A program made the translations under genes and the position numbers. Source: Monomorium pharaonis (Eukaryota; Arthropoda; Insecta; Hymenoptera; Formicidae). From it: 64,000 nucleotides of DNA. Positions 12,450 through 23,471 of this stretch are shown here, in pieces (within the stretch, counting starts at the first letter, position 1; the number at the start of each line of letters is the position of its first letter). Below the pieces are notes generated by a model, which had not been told where the DNA came from, made no database searches, and saw nothing but the letters and a program-made list of their open reading frames with translations. The stretch covers positions 20,021,047-20,085,046 of the forward strand of contig NC_050471.1 of assembly GCF_013373865.1 (NCBI RefSeq). Reading direction: 5' to 3'.

Positions 12450-12505
12450 ATGGCCGTAGTAGTGGTTAGGTTTTCGTTGGTTATCGGTATGTTTTACACA
12501 GTCAG
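12450..12505 (+). other. Possible captured first exon (hydrophobic start)
   Basis: An ATG followed by MAVVVVRFSLVIGMFYTV, a signal-peptide-like hydrophobic stretch, ends at a consensus donor (CAG then GTAAGA). It sits inside the CCCAGACAGC-ended element upstream of the SET-like inverted repeat. This could be a captured exon or chance; no downstream exon was found. Confidence 0.25.
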
Positions 12506-12554
12506 GTAAGAATCCTAAAAATTTTCAGAAATTATAAGTTACGAGAGCAGCAAA

Positions 12555-12975
12555 GAATCTCATTGTGTGCCGTTAGCTTTGCCTCTGCCTGATTGATCAA
12601 TTCGCTAATATATTCCACCACAAATTTTCCTTTAACGAGAATGATGATAGATGCTCGGCCGACGCTCGCTTGCTCGTAGGCTCTGACCTACGTACGTAAA
12701 CAGAACGGTTACGTGTACACGGTAGGAGCGACGAATTCTAGACGTATAATTACAGATGGTAATAGACGACGGCGAAGTGTACGCGAATTACGACGAAAGT
12801 CTCGATAAAGAACAGCAACGAGATTAGAGATTGCAGCAACGGGAACAATCAGAGCCTACGAGCAAGCGAGCGTCGGCCGAGCACCATCATTTTTGTTAAA
12901 GGCGAGTTTGTGATGGAATATATTGGCGAATTGATCAACCAGGTAGAGGCAAAGCCAATGGCACACAATAAGATT
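12555..12975. repeat. Inverted repeat with SET-domain-like coding text
   Basis: Two arms (about 12,555-12,687 and 12,848-12,975) are inverted copies separated by about 160 bases. Read toward the outside, the right arm on the plus strand translates to KGEFVMEYIGELINQ and the left arm on the minus strand to KGKFVVEYISELINQ. The motif G-x-FV-x-EY-x-GE-x-I is the hallmark of the first part of SET domains of NSD/SET2/ASH1-type H3K36 methyltransferases. Only about 40 residues are covered; the catalytic NHSCxPN motif is absent. The arms differ by several amino acid changes, so they diverged after duplication. Confidence 0.65.
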
Positions 12976-13616
12976 TTATACAGTCTACTCTGTAGCCTAT
13001 GTATATATGTATATATGTATACATATATGTGTATGTGTGTGTATAAACATAAAATTTAATTTCTGTTATAGTTGACGAGTCACAATCATTTGTTGCCTAG
13101 ATGAGAGCACTTGCATGCTGCAGTCATTGTCTGCAATATAAAGAATATTTGTTCCACAGTAGTCGTTAAACAATGGATACACACTATATATATGTGTGTG
13201 ATAATTTCAAAATACTTTAAGCTGATTGTTTAATTAATATTATAAGTATGATACTTATTTAATTAAAATTGTTTAATGTATAATCTATCGAAAGAATAAT
13301 ATAATTTCTAAAATAAATATTTATATTTATATATTTTATTCTGTTTTTACCCTTTTATTTAATGTAAAATTTAATTTTGAATACCGCTTTTTATCACGTT
13401 CATAGGACGTCCATAGAACGTTCATAGGACGTCCATCGGACATATTTTACGGATATAGCATGTCCACCAGTTTCATAAACCAATATCCCATGGACGTCCA
13501 TAAAATGTCTAACGTAAAACGGATGTCCTGTGGATATCCTCAATATCCGTTAAGGACGTCTTATGGATGTCGTATGGATATCCGTGTGCTGTCTGGGTAT
13601 ATGTGTATATATATAT

Positions 13617-15348
13617 TGTGACGTGGTAGCTTAGCTGTCACGGGTAGCAGCGTCCCTCCCCCGTCACAGGCTGCGGGTTCGCGCCGTACGGGGAAAATAG
13701 GCGAGAGGCGAGAGGGGATCTCCAGGGGGAACCGCGACGGGCCTAGCGAGCGTATTATTAATGTTACATATTTTTGGTTTCTTTGCGCGGCGACCGCCTC
13801 TCGATGGAATTCGGCGAGAGAGCGAGAGAGGAAGAGAGAGAGCGACGGCGATGCGGGGAAGGAGGAAGGACGCCACCGGTGCCCGGGAGAGACGAGCACG
13901 CGGCTCGCACGGGAACTCGGCGTGGCCCGGGAGAACCACGGCCGGAGCCTAAAGCGGCGGGGCCCGCCAACACCACGACGAAACATCTCGGAGGGCTGTG
14001 GAGGAGCCCGGATGGGACCAAACGCATCGGGGGAGGCGTCGAGTCCTCTCGCGGGGAGCGGAGGTCACCGCGTGCGCTGCCCCGGCTCGGACAGTGGCCC
14101 AATGGGAGAAGGAAAATTTCGCGGGGGCCTGCGAGGCCCCCGGAAGGATTACGGCGCGCAAGTCCCTGCGATCGCAGGACTGCATGCCTTGCAGCAATGG
14201 GGTCGCGACGCGGAAACAATGCGCATGACCGAACGGGGGGTCGCGGCGTCGATCCGGGATCGACCGCGATCCACCCCGCTTTTGCGTGCAAGCGGTCTAG
14301 GCGTAAGGTCGCGTGTCGTGCCTCGAAAGGCGAATTATCGGAGTGGCTTGTGCGAGGCCTCAGCGAGAGCGAAGGGACGAGCCTGGAGACGAGGGAGGAC
14401 ATCGCCTTAAACTTTGTCGGTGAGGTGGCCTGCCAGGATAATTTCGTGTGAGCGGTTGCCGGCTAGCGGGGCGTCCCCGCGTCCGTTCTGCGTCCGTTTT
14501 CATGTTGGTGCGTGATTCGCGTGGGCCGCGGGGCGGTCATACGTTCGCGTGATTAATTGGGGATTTGTCGGATGCAAGCGGGCGGGACGCCAACGCGCCG
14601 AGCCACGGGGAAGACGGTCGTAGAGACGCTCGGGTTCCGTCGGAGATTCCCCTCGACCGTGTGCGCCGCAAAGCCCTCGCTCGAGCGAGTAGCGTGTCGC
14701 GAGTAGCGGGTGGACGGGACTTCCGGTTTCGCGACGGGGTAGGGTGCGGCAGCGGCCGGCGCTTACTCTGTGACCCCCGTGAGCCACGCGGTCGTGTTCT
14801 ATAGTTGCCGGGAGTGTCGGCACGTTCGAGCGCCCGAAATTCATTGTGCGCGGAAGATTCCATCGCCCGTCCTTGTCGGCCGTGTGCCTACCGCGGGAGC
14901 TACCCGCGTATCGTTTGCGTTTCTTTTTGGTTTAATTCGCGCCGTGGCGCCGCATTGTCGGAACGCCGCATGCCACGTCCCGTGATATTATTGTTGCTGT
15001 CTGGCATTTATTTTAATAAAGTTCGTTATTTGTTAAGCTCGGAGTCTAATTATCTGGTGTGTTGTCCGCCCTTTCGTGCTACAGCAGTCGCCTGCTCCCT
15101 TACAATTCACCCCGCCCCTCTACCGTTAGGCAGAGCTGGTCGAGATTGTCGCGCAAGGATCGAGGACACTTTGGCGTAGCAAAATTTCGCGAATTGACGC
15201 GTCGTCGAGCGCGTCTGGCGCCCAACAATTTCTCGCGATAGCGTGTGGCCGAGATTCGAGCGCGACAAACGCGAAAAGGGGGTATCGGTTACCCTATCGG
15301 TCTTGCTGCTTTTGCTCGCGGCTTTTCCGGTCAGGAAAAGTCGTGACA
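13617..15348 (+). repeat. Putative 5' LTR of Gypsy 1
   Basis: Begins TGTGACGTGGTAGC and ends CGTGACA immediately before a primer-binding site, giving TG...CA ends and a length near 1.7 kb. Without a 3' copy the left boundary rests on the TG start and the junction with the neighbouring element. Long open frames inside it on both strands are products of its GC richness. Confidence 0.6.
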
Positions 15349-15353
15349 AAATT

Positions 15354-15371
15354 TGGCGCCCAACGTGGGGC
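15354..15371 (+). other. Primer-binding site, tRNA-Lys type
   Basis: TGGCGCCCAACGTGGGGC, the 18-base sequence complementary to the 3' end of lysine tRNA (the Lys1,2 type known from several retroviruses), placed a few bases after the LTR end. Confidence 0.8.
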
Positions 15372-17486
15372 CCTCAAGTTAGGGGGGCAAGGCGGTTATC
15401 GCGCACTATCGGGTCGAGCGCTTGGCGCGGGGAAAAGGAGGGGGGCTCCGAGTTATATATTTTTTTTTGGTCTCCCCTTTTTCCGCCGACACATTCGAGC
15501 CTTTCTTTTGGTAATATTTTGCCTATATTGTGTTTGATATTTTGTGAATTATATTGACTTGACGTTATTGAAAATTTATATTGGTTGTCGGGCTTACGTC
15601 GGGAGACGAGAGAGGAATAAGGGGCGAGGGCAATTCCCTAAGTAAAATAAACGAGCCAAGAGAGGCTCTGTGGAATTTTTTTTGTCGGTACGGGCGAAGT
15701 TTTTTTTTCTTCTTTTCTTGTGAGCTAAAATACGAGAGTACGAGTGAATTTCGGGCCGCGCAAGGATTTGCGAGAGGAAGAAAACAACGATTGGAATTTT
15801 GAAGCGCGCTCGAGTTCGTACCGTTTGCTGAATGGCTCAAGGAAGATTTTGGTGATCTTGAGATTTTGTTGACGAGTGAGTAAGGTCGCTATACCCGAGC
15901 CTATTGTGATAAAGAAAGAAAACAACCGAAGGAATGCCCCGAGATCGCTATAAACACGAAGTATTGTTCGCACTTATTTCTCGTCTCGCGGCGTACGCTC
16001 CTATGATATTATGAATATTACTTGCGATTGATATATGATCTGATTTTTTTTTTTGATGACTTCTGTTATTTACTATATTGTGTTTTGATATTGATATTTT
16101 TTTTGTGTGTGATATATTGCCATTTCTTGTATCTGTCGGCGAATGCCGAGGGAGGAGGAGAAAATAAGTGGCGATAGAGCGTGCCGGAAGATTAGCGAGA
16201 AACGTCTAAAAAGTTTCTATTTCTCTCTCGTATTGTATTATCGAGCCTTTGAAGGGAGCACGGGATACGAGCCGTGGGACTTCTTCCCACGACGAATTAA
16301 ACACCGGAAAGTAAAGTTGAGTATCGGAAGGCCAATTGACAACGGCCCGTGTAGAGAGCAAGCCATTCCACGAGTCAATCACGTCGTGTTCCTACTTATT
16401 AGTTTTTTTTTCTGAATTGCTCGAACGTAAATACTCTCCGGCCGAAAGGCCGCTAGGAAAACTTTGGAAGGAGAGGTCGTAACGTTAATCTTAGATTTAC
16501 ATTACCAAGGACGGAGATGTTGTGATTTCCGAAAAGAGTGTTGTTACGAGCACGCAGAGAATTGGAAAAGAATCGCCGTAAATACGAAGTATTGTTCGAA
16601 CTTATTTCTCGTCCCTCGTGTACGCTACTGTATCTGATTTATTTGAGTTACTGAATTCAGTGATTTACTTGATTAATATTTGAATTGTGTGCCTTATTAT
16701 CTTTGTGTGAATTATGCCATTTAGATGAGATATTTGATTTATCGATTTCTTTTTTTCTTTTTCGTGATTTATCGATTTACGAGACCGTTCGGATTGCTTT
16801 ACGATTAATTAATGTTTTTTTTTTCTTTCTTTTTCTTTGCCTTCCGATCGTGTGAATCCTTACTATTTTTTTCTTTTTCGTGGCCTTTTACCGGCTGTTC
16901 GGTATTAGCGGGTGATTTTTGGATCGATAAATTAATACTCGATTTTAGTGTGCAAATATTCCCTCCGCGGGAGCCTGGCTCAAGAGGAAATATTTTTTTT
17001 TGGTCGTCCTGTTATTATTGTCGGTCACTTCTAGTAAGGAGAGACTGTTTTGCGACTGACCTTTCAGAGCGAGGTATCTGAAAATTTTTGTTCTTTTCCT
17101 TTCTTTCTCGGAATAACTTCGGATCTCTATCGTGTGACGTAGTGTAGTTTCGCGGGACGACCAATTGATTTCGTGAACGGGGTGAATATTTGCACACGCG
17201 TACCTATTCTTTTTGTGCCGGTGGAAACATCGTCATTATAACTGACCTTTGATATTGATTTCCAATATTTTTGTATTGTGCTGTTTTTTTTTTGTGTATG
17301 AGTTATTGTCGTAATTCAACGGGATACTTTCGTGCGGGAGTCGCGTTTGCCACTGGCGATTTGGTCCTTTTCACGTAATCCACGACGAGTGTACCTTCGC
17401 GTTCGCGACCGGTGTCGGGTTGTGCGGGCACTGGGCACCGCGGCCCGAAATAATAGGGACGCGTTCAGCGTCCCCGGGGAGACCGC
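15372..17486 (+). other. Long Gypsy 1 leader between primer site and gag
   Basis: About 2.1 kb without a plausible gene. T-rich runs alternate with GC-rich stretches. Two segments near 15,925-16,060 and 16,560-16,690 share ACGAAGTATTGTTCG, CTTATTTCTCGTC and GTACGCT in order, so the leader contains an imperfect internal duplication. Confidence 0.6.
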
Positions 17487-18288
17487 ATGAACCGACGGGA
17501 GGGAGACAACTCGTGGATCTTCACCGCCGACCGCGAACAGCTGATCGCGGAATTGGAGCGGCGCCGGTTATCTACAGACGGATCGGACTCCGTATTAGCG
17601 CTTCAATTACTACGCCGAGGACGGGCCGCGTTCACGGGCGAGTCTGCGGAGGGGGCCGAGAGCCGTGAGATGTCGGACTCGGACCATCTAGTCCTACCCG
17701 AGGGGGAGGGGGACCGACCGGATAGCCCATATGAAGTTGCGAGGGGGCCGATCGGCCACGTTCACGCGAGGCCTTCGAGAGAAAGCGGGGGACATTACTC
17801 CCAGGATTTGGGGGGCGGCTCCGCGGGTAACGCATACAATATTATGCGAAAATGGAACTTGAAGTTTTCGGGAACGCGCGGAGAGGACGCCGAGACGTTC
17901 TTAATACGGATCGAAGAGGGGCGCGAGCTCATTCCGGTGGAAGATGCGGATATTTTGCGTTGTCTGCCGTTCTTTTTGTCGGGGATCGCGCTGCACTGGT
18001 TCCGGGGTAAGAAGGCGCGCTTGACGACCTGGGCGGCGTTTAAGGCCGCGTGGCGGGTGCGCTTTGGAGATCTGGATTTCCAATTCGCGCTACGGGACGA
18101 GATAATGCACCGTACCCAGGGGGAGCGGGAGTCCGTCGTCGACTATTTAACGTGTTTGGGCTCGCTGTTCGACCGTTTGACGCCGTCGTGGAGCGAAGCC
18201 GAGAAAATCGGTTACGCACACCGCCACATGCTACCGCGGTTGCAGGCGATGGTGCCGCGGGAAGCCGTAACGGATTTGGACGCATTAG

Positions 18289-20306
18289 ACCCAGATAGCC
18301 AAGCCTGCAGGAACAGATTTTGAGCAGAGCATGCTATCAATTTTTGACGACAGAATGGCAACAAATTTTATACAGAGTCTGTAATATCCAACGATGTCGG
18401 CAAACTGCTGTCAGAAATCAAGCAGAGCTTGCTAACATAATCTGACAACATATTGGCAGCAGAAATCGAGCAAAACCTGCTGATATAACTGACAGCAGAT
18501 TGGCAGCAGAAATCGAGCAGAGCCTGTTGACATAACCTGTAGGTAGATCGGCAGCAGAAATCAAACAGTATGTCCGTTACTTTATAATCTTAATTGCCAT
18601 TTAAATGCCAATTAAAACTTGCATTAATATGTTTCTATAGAAACAAACGTAAGAACAAAGTTTGCGGCAGTAGAAATTATTGAGAACTTAAATTATATCA
18701 TTGTCTAATACTTTTGGCCAATCCTGTATACATACATATATTTCTAATATATTAGGGATTGTAAGGAAATAAAATTATTATTAATTGTCAATACATTTTT
18801 AATAAGAGTTTAATTGTTCTCTCGCCGATATACATTGTATTGAAAGATTAAGTACTTTATTGTATTGAGCTACCGCGCGATAACGATAAATTTGAAATGA
18901 CAGAAATGATGCCTAAACTCTTATTAAAAATGTATTGACAATTATAATAATTTTATTTCCTTACGATCCCTAATTATATAAAAATATATGTATGATACAG
19001 GCTTAGCCAAAAGTATTAGGCAGCTATATTTTTATAATTTATCTGAAGTTCTTTTATCTATATTATTTCCTATTGGTTACTTGTATTATACATAAGTTTA
19101 AAGTATATGTATAATACCGGCAACCAATAGAAAATAATACAGATAAAAGAATTTCAGATAAATTTAAAAAGCCCAGACAATACGCTTGTCAGAAAACTTT
19201 AAGAGAACTTTTTAAAGAAAACATTTAGATATCTTGGAAATGATGTCAAAATGGTAACATTTATCAAAGATATCTAAAAGAGGTCTTTGAGATATCTTAT
19301 TGAAGAGTTTCATTTAAGTTTCTTAAAAATGTTATCCTTATGATATCAGCTTAATGTCTCATAAAAGATATCACACAATGCTGTCCGATTTTTGAGCCGT
19401 CCATGCGCGTCGTAGCAGAAATCAGACAACATTATAACATCCTGAATGAGAAATCCATTTGATATTTAAAAAAATTATCATAAAGATAATGTTTTCAAAA
19501 ATTACAGTTTGTCTACAATTACTGCGCACAAAAAAATGCACAAAATCTAAATTCATCATGTACTGAACAAAAACAGGATAATAGATGTACTATTCAATTT
19601 TTCTTAGAATATATGATCTATATAGTTAACCATCTAATTAACCATTTGAACGCTTCAAAGTATTAATGCTAAATAGATCGCAAATAAAATTATTATGGAA
19701 AAAGATAAATTTGACAATGAAATTAATAAGTAAATAAATTAATGCTATTTATTTTTAATGTTTTGCAAAATTTAATTGTTTTTATAAAAAATAATATAAT
19801 TGTGTCAGTTTATAACATATTGGTATATGTAGACAATAACAAGTACTTATACCGATGAGTCAAATTGGCGTAGCAGATAGAGTACAAGGTTTGTCATCCT
19901 AAGGTCCCAGGTTCAAAACCTACCAGCGGCAAGTAAGAATAAAATAAAATAATATAATTTAAATTTAATTAATTAATAAAAATTTGTCCTAAATTTAGTA
20001 TGTACTGTTAATAAAAATAATTAAAAAAAAATGAAATTTTTATTTTATTTTTTTATCTCTAGTTGCACTTTAAAATATCCGATTTAAGAAATCTTTTAGA
20101 TATCTGCTTGATTTCTGCTGCCAATCTGCTGTCAGGTTATGTCAGCAGATCCTGCTCGGTTTCTGCAATCAATCTGCTGGCATGCCATGCCAGCAGGCTT
20201 TGTCAACAAATACTGAGCTTAATGCGGACACAGAATGCTATGGATCTGCAATGGGTATCTGATTGAATTTGCTGCCAATCTGCTCGCAATCTGCTAGCAT
20301 TTTGCT
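18289..20306 (+). mobile_element. Compound repeat element, copy B, inserted in gag
   Basis: Inverted and nearly identical to copy A at the left of the window, including its internal palindrome, Tc1-type unit and tRNA-like segment. It begins ACCCAGATAGCC and ends TTTTGCT, flanked by ATTAG on both sides. Removing it with one ATTAG restores the gag frame, which fixes the boundaries and a 5-bp duplication for this copy. Confidence 0.85.
19856..19930 (+). repeat. tRNA-like segment in copy B
   Basis: Contains TTGGCGTAGCAGATAGAG and GGTTCAAAACC with tRNA-like spacing, as in copy A, with small differences. Embedded in a transposed unit, it is not a free tRNA gene. Confidence 0.55.
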
Positions 20307-20701
20307 ATTAGGGGAATTGCTGGCTGCGCGCGCGGAGAGCTGTCACCGCGCCGCACAAACTTACCGGGCCCCGCCACCCCCGGAGAGGTCATTGTTTCCG
20401 GATCTCGCGTATCGGCCGCCGAGAGAAGGGAACCGTCACGGACGGACGGCGGATACGATTGCCGCGTTGGGAGTGTCGACTCCCGGGGAGGGGGGAGCGG
20501 AACGTCGAAAAACAAGAAGGAAAAAAGACCGGCCGCGGGTGGCGACGCGAGCGCGCGAACGACGCCGGCCGCCCCGAGTACGACTGCGGCGACGCCGGGC
20601 CCGAGCGGGGCACGGGCGCTTACCGGAAAGTGTTGGAATTGCGAGGGAACGGGACACTACGCGCGCGATTGTAAGGAGGCCCCGCAGATGCACTGCTATC
20701 G

Positions 20702-22894
20702 GTGCGGGAGGACCGGGGTCACGACGCGCACTTGTCCCACGTGTTCGGGAAACGCGTAGGGGGGTCGCGACCCGGGGGCGGTCCGACTCCTGCAACTATC
20801 GGCCCCAAAAGTACGGTCGCGACGATTCAAACCGACTATGTCTACAATTCGTTCGGGGTGAGGGACTTCTATCTCTCCTTTCTTAACGTCGAGATATCGG
20901 GCCATAGCGTTCGTGCGCTGTTGGATTCCGGATCGAGCCGCACAATACTGGGGGCGGAGACGATTGATTTGGTGAAACGTTTAGGTTTTCGGTTCCGCCC
21001 GGCCGCGGATCGGCGGGTGACCACCGCGACCGGACAAACGACAAGAGTGAGGGGGGAGGTAGAGATCCCGTTCGAGCTGGGTAATCGAAAGCAAACGGTG
21101 AGGGCTTACGCTCTGCCTACGGTCGGCTTATCGTGCATCCTGGGCATGGACTTTTTGGCGGCTTTCGGGATGGTCGTGAATTTTTCGGCGAAGACATGGG
21201 CTTTCGGGGACGACCCGAAGAAACAATACTCTCTGGAGACCGAGACCACCCGGTCGTTGTCGGCCGCGTTAACGGGAGGGGCGACCGGCAGGGGGGATTG
21301 AGCGAACTATCGGCCGCGGAAAGTCACGAATTAGCTGAATTTCTGAGATCGGATATTATCGGTGACCCTAAGAGACCAGGGACGACCACCCTGACGGAAC
21401 ATCGTATCGATGTCGGGGGGCACGCGCCGATCAAGCAGCGGTACTACCCCGTGTCGCCGAAAATACAACAGGCTATCTACGAGGAAGTAGATAAAATGTT
21501 GGAAGCCGGCATAATTGAACCCTCGAATAGCGAGTGGTCCACGCCCATAGTTATGATAAAGAAGCCAAACGGCACGTATCGGTTCTGCCTGGACTTCCGG
21601 AAGTTAAATGACGTATCGAAAAAGGACGCGTACCCACTGCCGTACATGAACTCGATATTAGACAAGCTGCGAGCGGCGCGATACATATCGACGATAGACT
21701 TGAGTCAGGCCTACTTCCAGATACCTCTGGAAAAGAATAGTAAGGAATATACCGCCTTTACAGTCCCAGGGAAGGGGCTCTTTCAATTTACACGCATGCC
21801 GTATGGGCTCACGGGAGCCCCCGCAACGTTTCAGAGACTTTTAGATAGGTTGATAGGGCCCGAGATGGAACCGCACGCGTTCGCTTATCTTGACGATATC
21901 GTTATCGTAACCAGAACTTTCAAAGAACACCTCCACTGGCTCGGGCGCGTGTTCAATCGTATCAGAGAAGCGGGTCTCACGATCAACCCGGACAAGAGCA
22001 AGTTCTGTCGCTCGCAAGTCAAATACCTCGGATTTTTGGTACAACACGAAGGGCTGACGGTAGACCCGGAGAAGACGGTCGCTATTCTAGAGTACCCGCC
22101 GCCGCGGAACATTCGTCAATTGCGTCGTTTTATCGGTATGGCGTCGTGGTATCGACGTTTTATACCACAGTGTGCGGCCCGATTGGAGCCATTGATGAGC
22201 CTTTTAAGGAAGAACCGCTCTTGGGAATGGGGGGACACTCAAAAGCAAGCTTTTGAGGTGATAAAATCGTGCCTCGTGAACTCTCCCACACTATCGTGTC
22301 CGGACTTTGAGAAGCCGTTTGTCGTGCAGACAGACGCTAGTTCGATAGGCTTAGGCGCGGTACTATCGCAGGAGATCGGGGGAGCCGAACACGTCATCGC
22401 GTACGCGAGTCGCTCGTTATCGGATGCGGAAAAGAAATACTCCACGACGGAACAGGAGTGTTTAGCGGTTATTTGGGCAATTCGAAAATTTAGGCCCTAC
22501 CTCGAGGGCTATCGTTTCACGGTGGTAACAGACCACAACAGCCTACGGTGGCTACACAATTTAAAAAACCCTACAGGCCGACTAGCGAGATGGGCGTAAG
22601 AGCTCCTAGAATACGATTACGTAATTGAATATCGGAAGGGGGCCATGCATCACGTACCCGACGCTCTCTCGCGAATGTACGAAGGGGGCGAGGAACTCTG
22701 CGCCGTAATCGCGACGGACGACCAATGGTACGTCGGGCGGGCGAAAGAAATAACGAGAAATCCGCGGCGGTACCCTGACTGGAAATTGGAGGACGACGAG
22801 CTGTACGTAAGAAAGACGCGCGGCATCGCGAGGGTTGTCGGCGACCGGAACCAGTGGAAAAGAGTAGTACCGAGGGAGGCGCGAGCACGGTTAC
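20702..22894 (+). pseudogene. pol: Gypsy 1 pol (protease-RT-RNase H), broken
   Basis: The aspartic protease is in the first frame (LLDSGSSRTILG, later CILGMDFLA). A frameshift near 21,290 leads to the RT: CLDFRKLND, TIDLSQAYFQIPL, FTRMPYGLTGAPATFQ and the FAYLDDIVIV active site. RNase H follows with VVQTDASSIGLGAVLSQ, TTEQECLAVIWA and VVTDHNSLRWL. A TAA at 22,597 cuts RNase H after RLARWA; the same frame continues with EYRKGAMHHVPDALSRM. The sequence ends in the connection region, so integrase is absent. Confidence 0.9.
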
Positions 22895-23471
22895 AATATA
22901 TATGTGTGTATGTGTGTGTATAAATATAAAATTTAATTTCTGTTATAGTTGACGAGTCACAATCATTCGTTACCTGGACGAGATCACTCGCATACTGCAG
23001 TCATTGTCTGCAATATAAAGAATATTCGTTCCACGGTAGTCGTTAAACAATGGATACACACTATATACATATATGTGTGTGATAATTACAAAATACTTTA
23101 AGCTGATTGTTTAATATTATACGTATGATATTTATTTAATTAAAATTGTTTAATGTATAATCTATCGAAAAAATAATATAATTCCTTAAATAAATATTTA
23201 TATTTATATATTTTATTTTGTTTTTACCCTTTTATTTAATGTAAAATTTAAGTTTGAAGTCGTTTTTTATCACGTCCATAGGACGTCCATAGAACGTCCA
23301 TATGACATATTTTAGGGATAAAGCATGTCCACCAATTTCATAAACCAATATCCCATGGACGTCCATAGAATGTCCGAAGGATGTAAAACGGATGGCCTGT
23401 GAGATATCCTCAATATCCGTAAAGGACGTCTTGGAATGAATGTCGTTAGGATATCCGTGTGCTGTCTGGAT
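22895..23471. mobile_element. Truncated copy of CCCAGACAGC-ended element
   Basis: Matches the right 600 bases of the element beside the Gypsy 5' LTR, from the TATGTGTGTATG microsatellite to TGTGCTGTCTGG, with GGACGTCC subterminal units. The left part with the SET-like repeat is absent. It interrupts a Myb/SANT-like exon on its right side. Confidence 0.8.

Larger units (their letters stand above)
12239..13597. mobile_element. CCCAGACAGC-ended element carrying host-like fragment
   Basis: Starts CCCAGACAGCACA and ends TGTGCTGTCTGGG as terminal inverted repeats. The 14 bases TATATGTGTATATA flank both ends exactly, although the site is low complexity. Subterminal zones hold degenerate GATATCC and GGACGTCC palindromic units. 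The interior contains a long inverted repeat with SET-domain-like coding text and a CA/TA microsatellite. No transposase is encoded, so it must be moved in trans. A truncated second copy of its right part lies after the first Gypsy element. Confidence 0.75.
17487..20759 (+). pseudogene. gag: Gypsy 1 gag, split by insertion
   Basis: The first part has a SAP-like N terminus (REQLIAELERRRL), an acidic linker, and the capsid-like core with TFLIRIEEGREL, ALHWFRGKK and FGDLDFQFALRDEI. It runs into the compound repeat after VTDLDAL. The frame resumes with GELLAARAES once the insertion and one ATTAG copy are ignored. A later frameshift (about 20,440-20,530) precedes two zinc knuckles, CWNCEGTGHYARDC and CYRCGRTGVTTRTC. 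Gag packages the RNA genome; this copy cannot. Confidence 0.85.
13617..22894 (+). mobile_element. Ty3/Gypsy LTR retrotransposon 1, dead and 3' truncated
   Basis: Consists of a 5' LTR, a lysine-tRNA primer site, a long leader, gag interrupted by a 2-kb insertion, protease, RT and RNase H. It breaks off in the linker before integrase, where the sequence changes abruptly to a fragment of the CCCAGACAGC-ended element. No 3' LTR is present. GC-rich codons contrast with AT-rich surroundings. Several frameshifts, one stop and the insertion make it inactive. Confidence 0.85.

Noticed and set aside
13561..14451. Several long Arg/Pro-rich frames on both strands
   Set aside because: They overlap in many frames within the GC-rich putative LTR of Gypsy 1 and show no domain; composition explains them.
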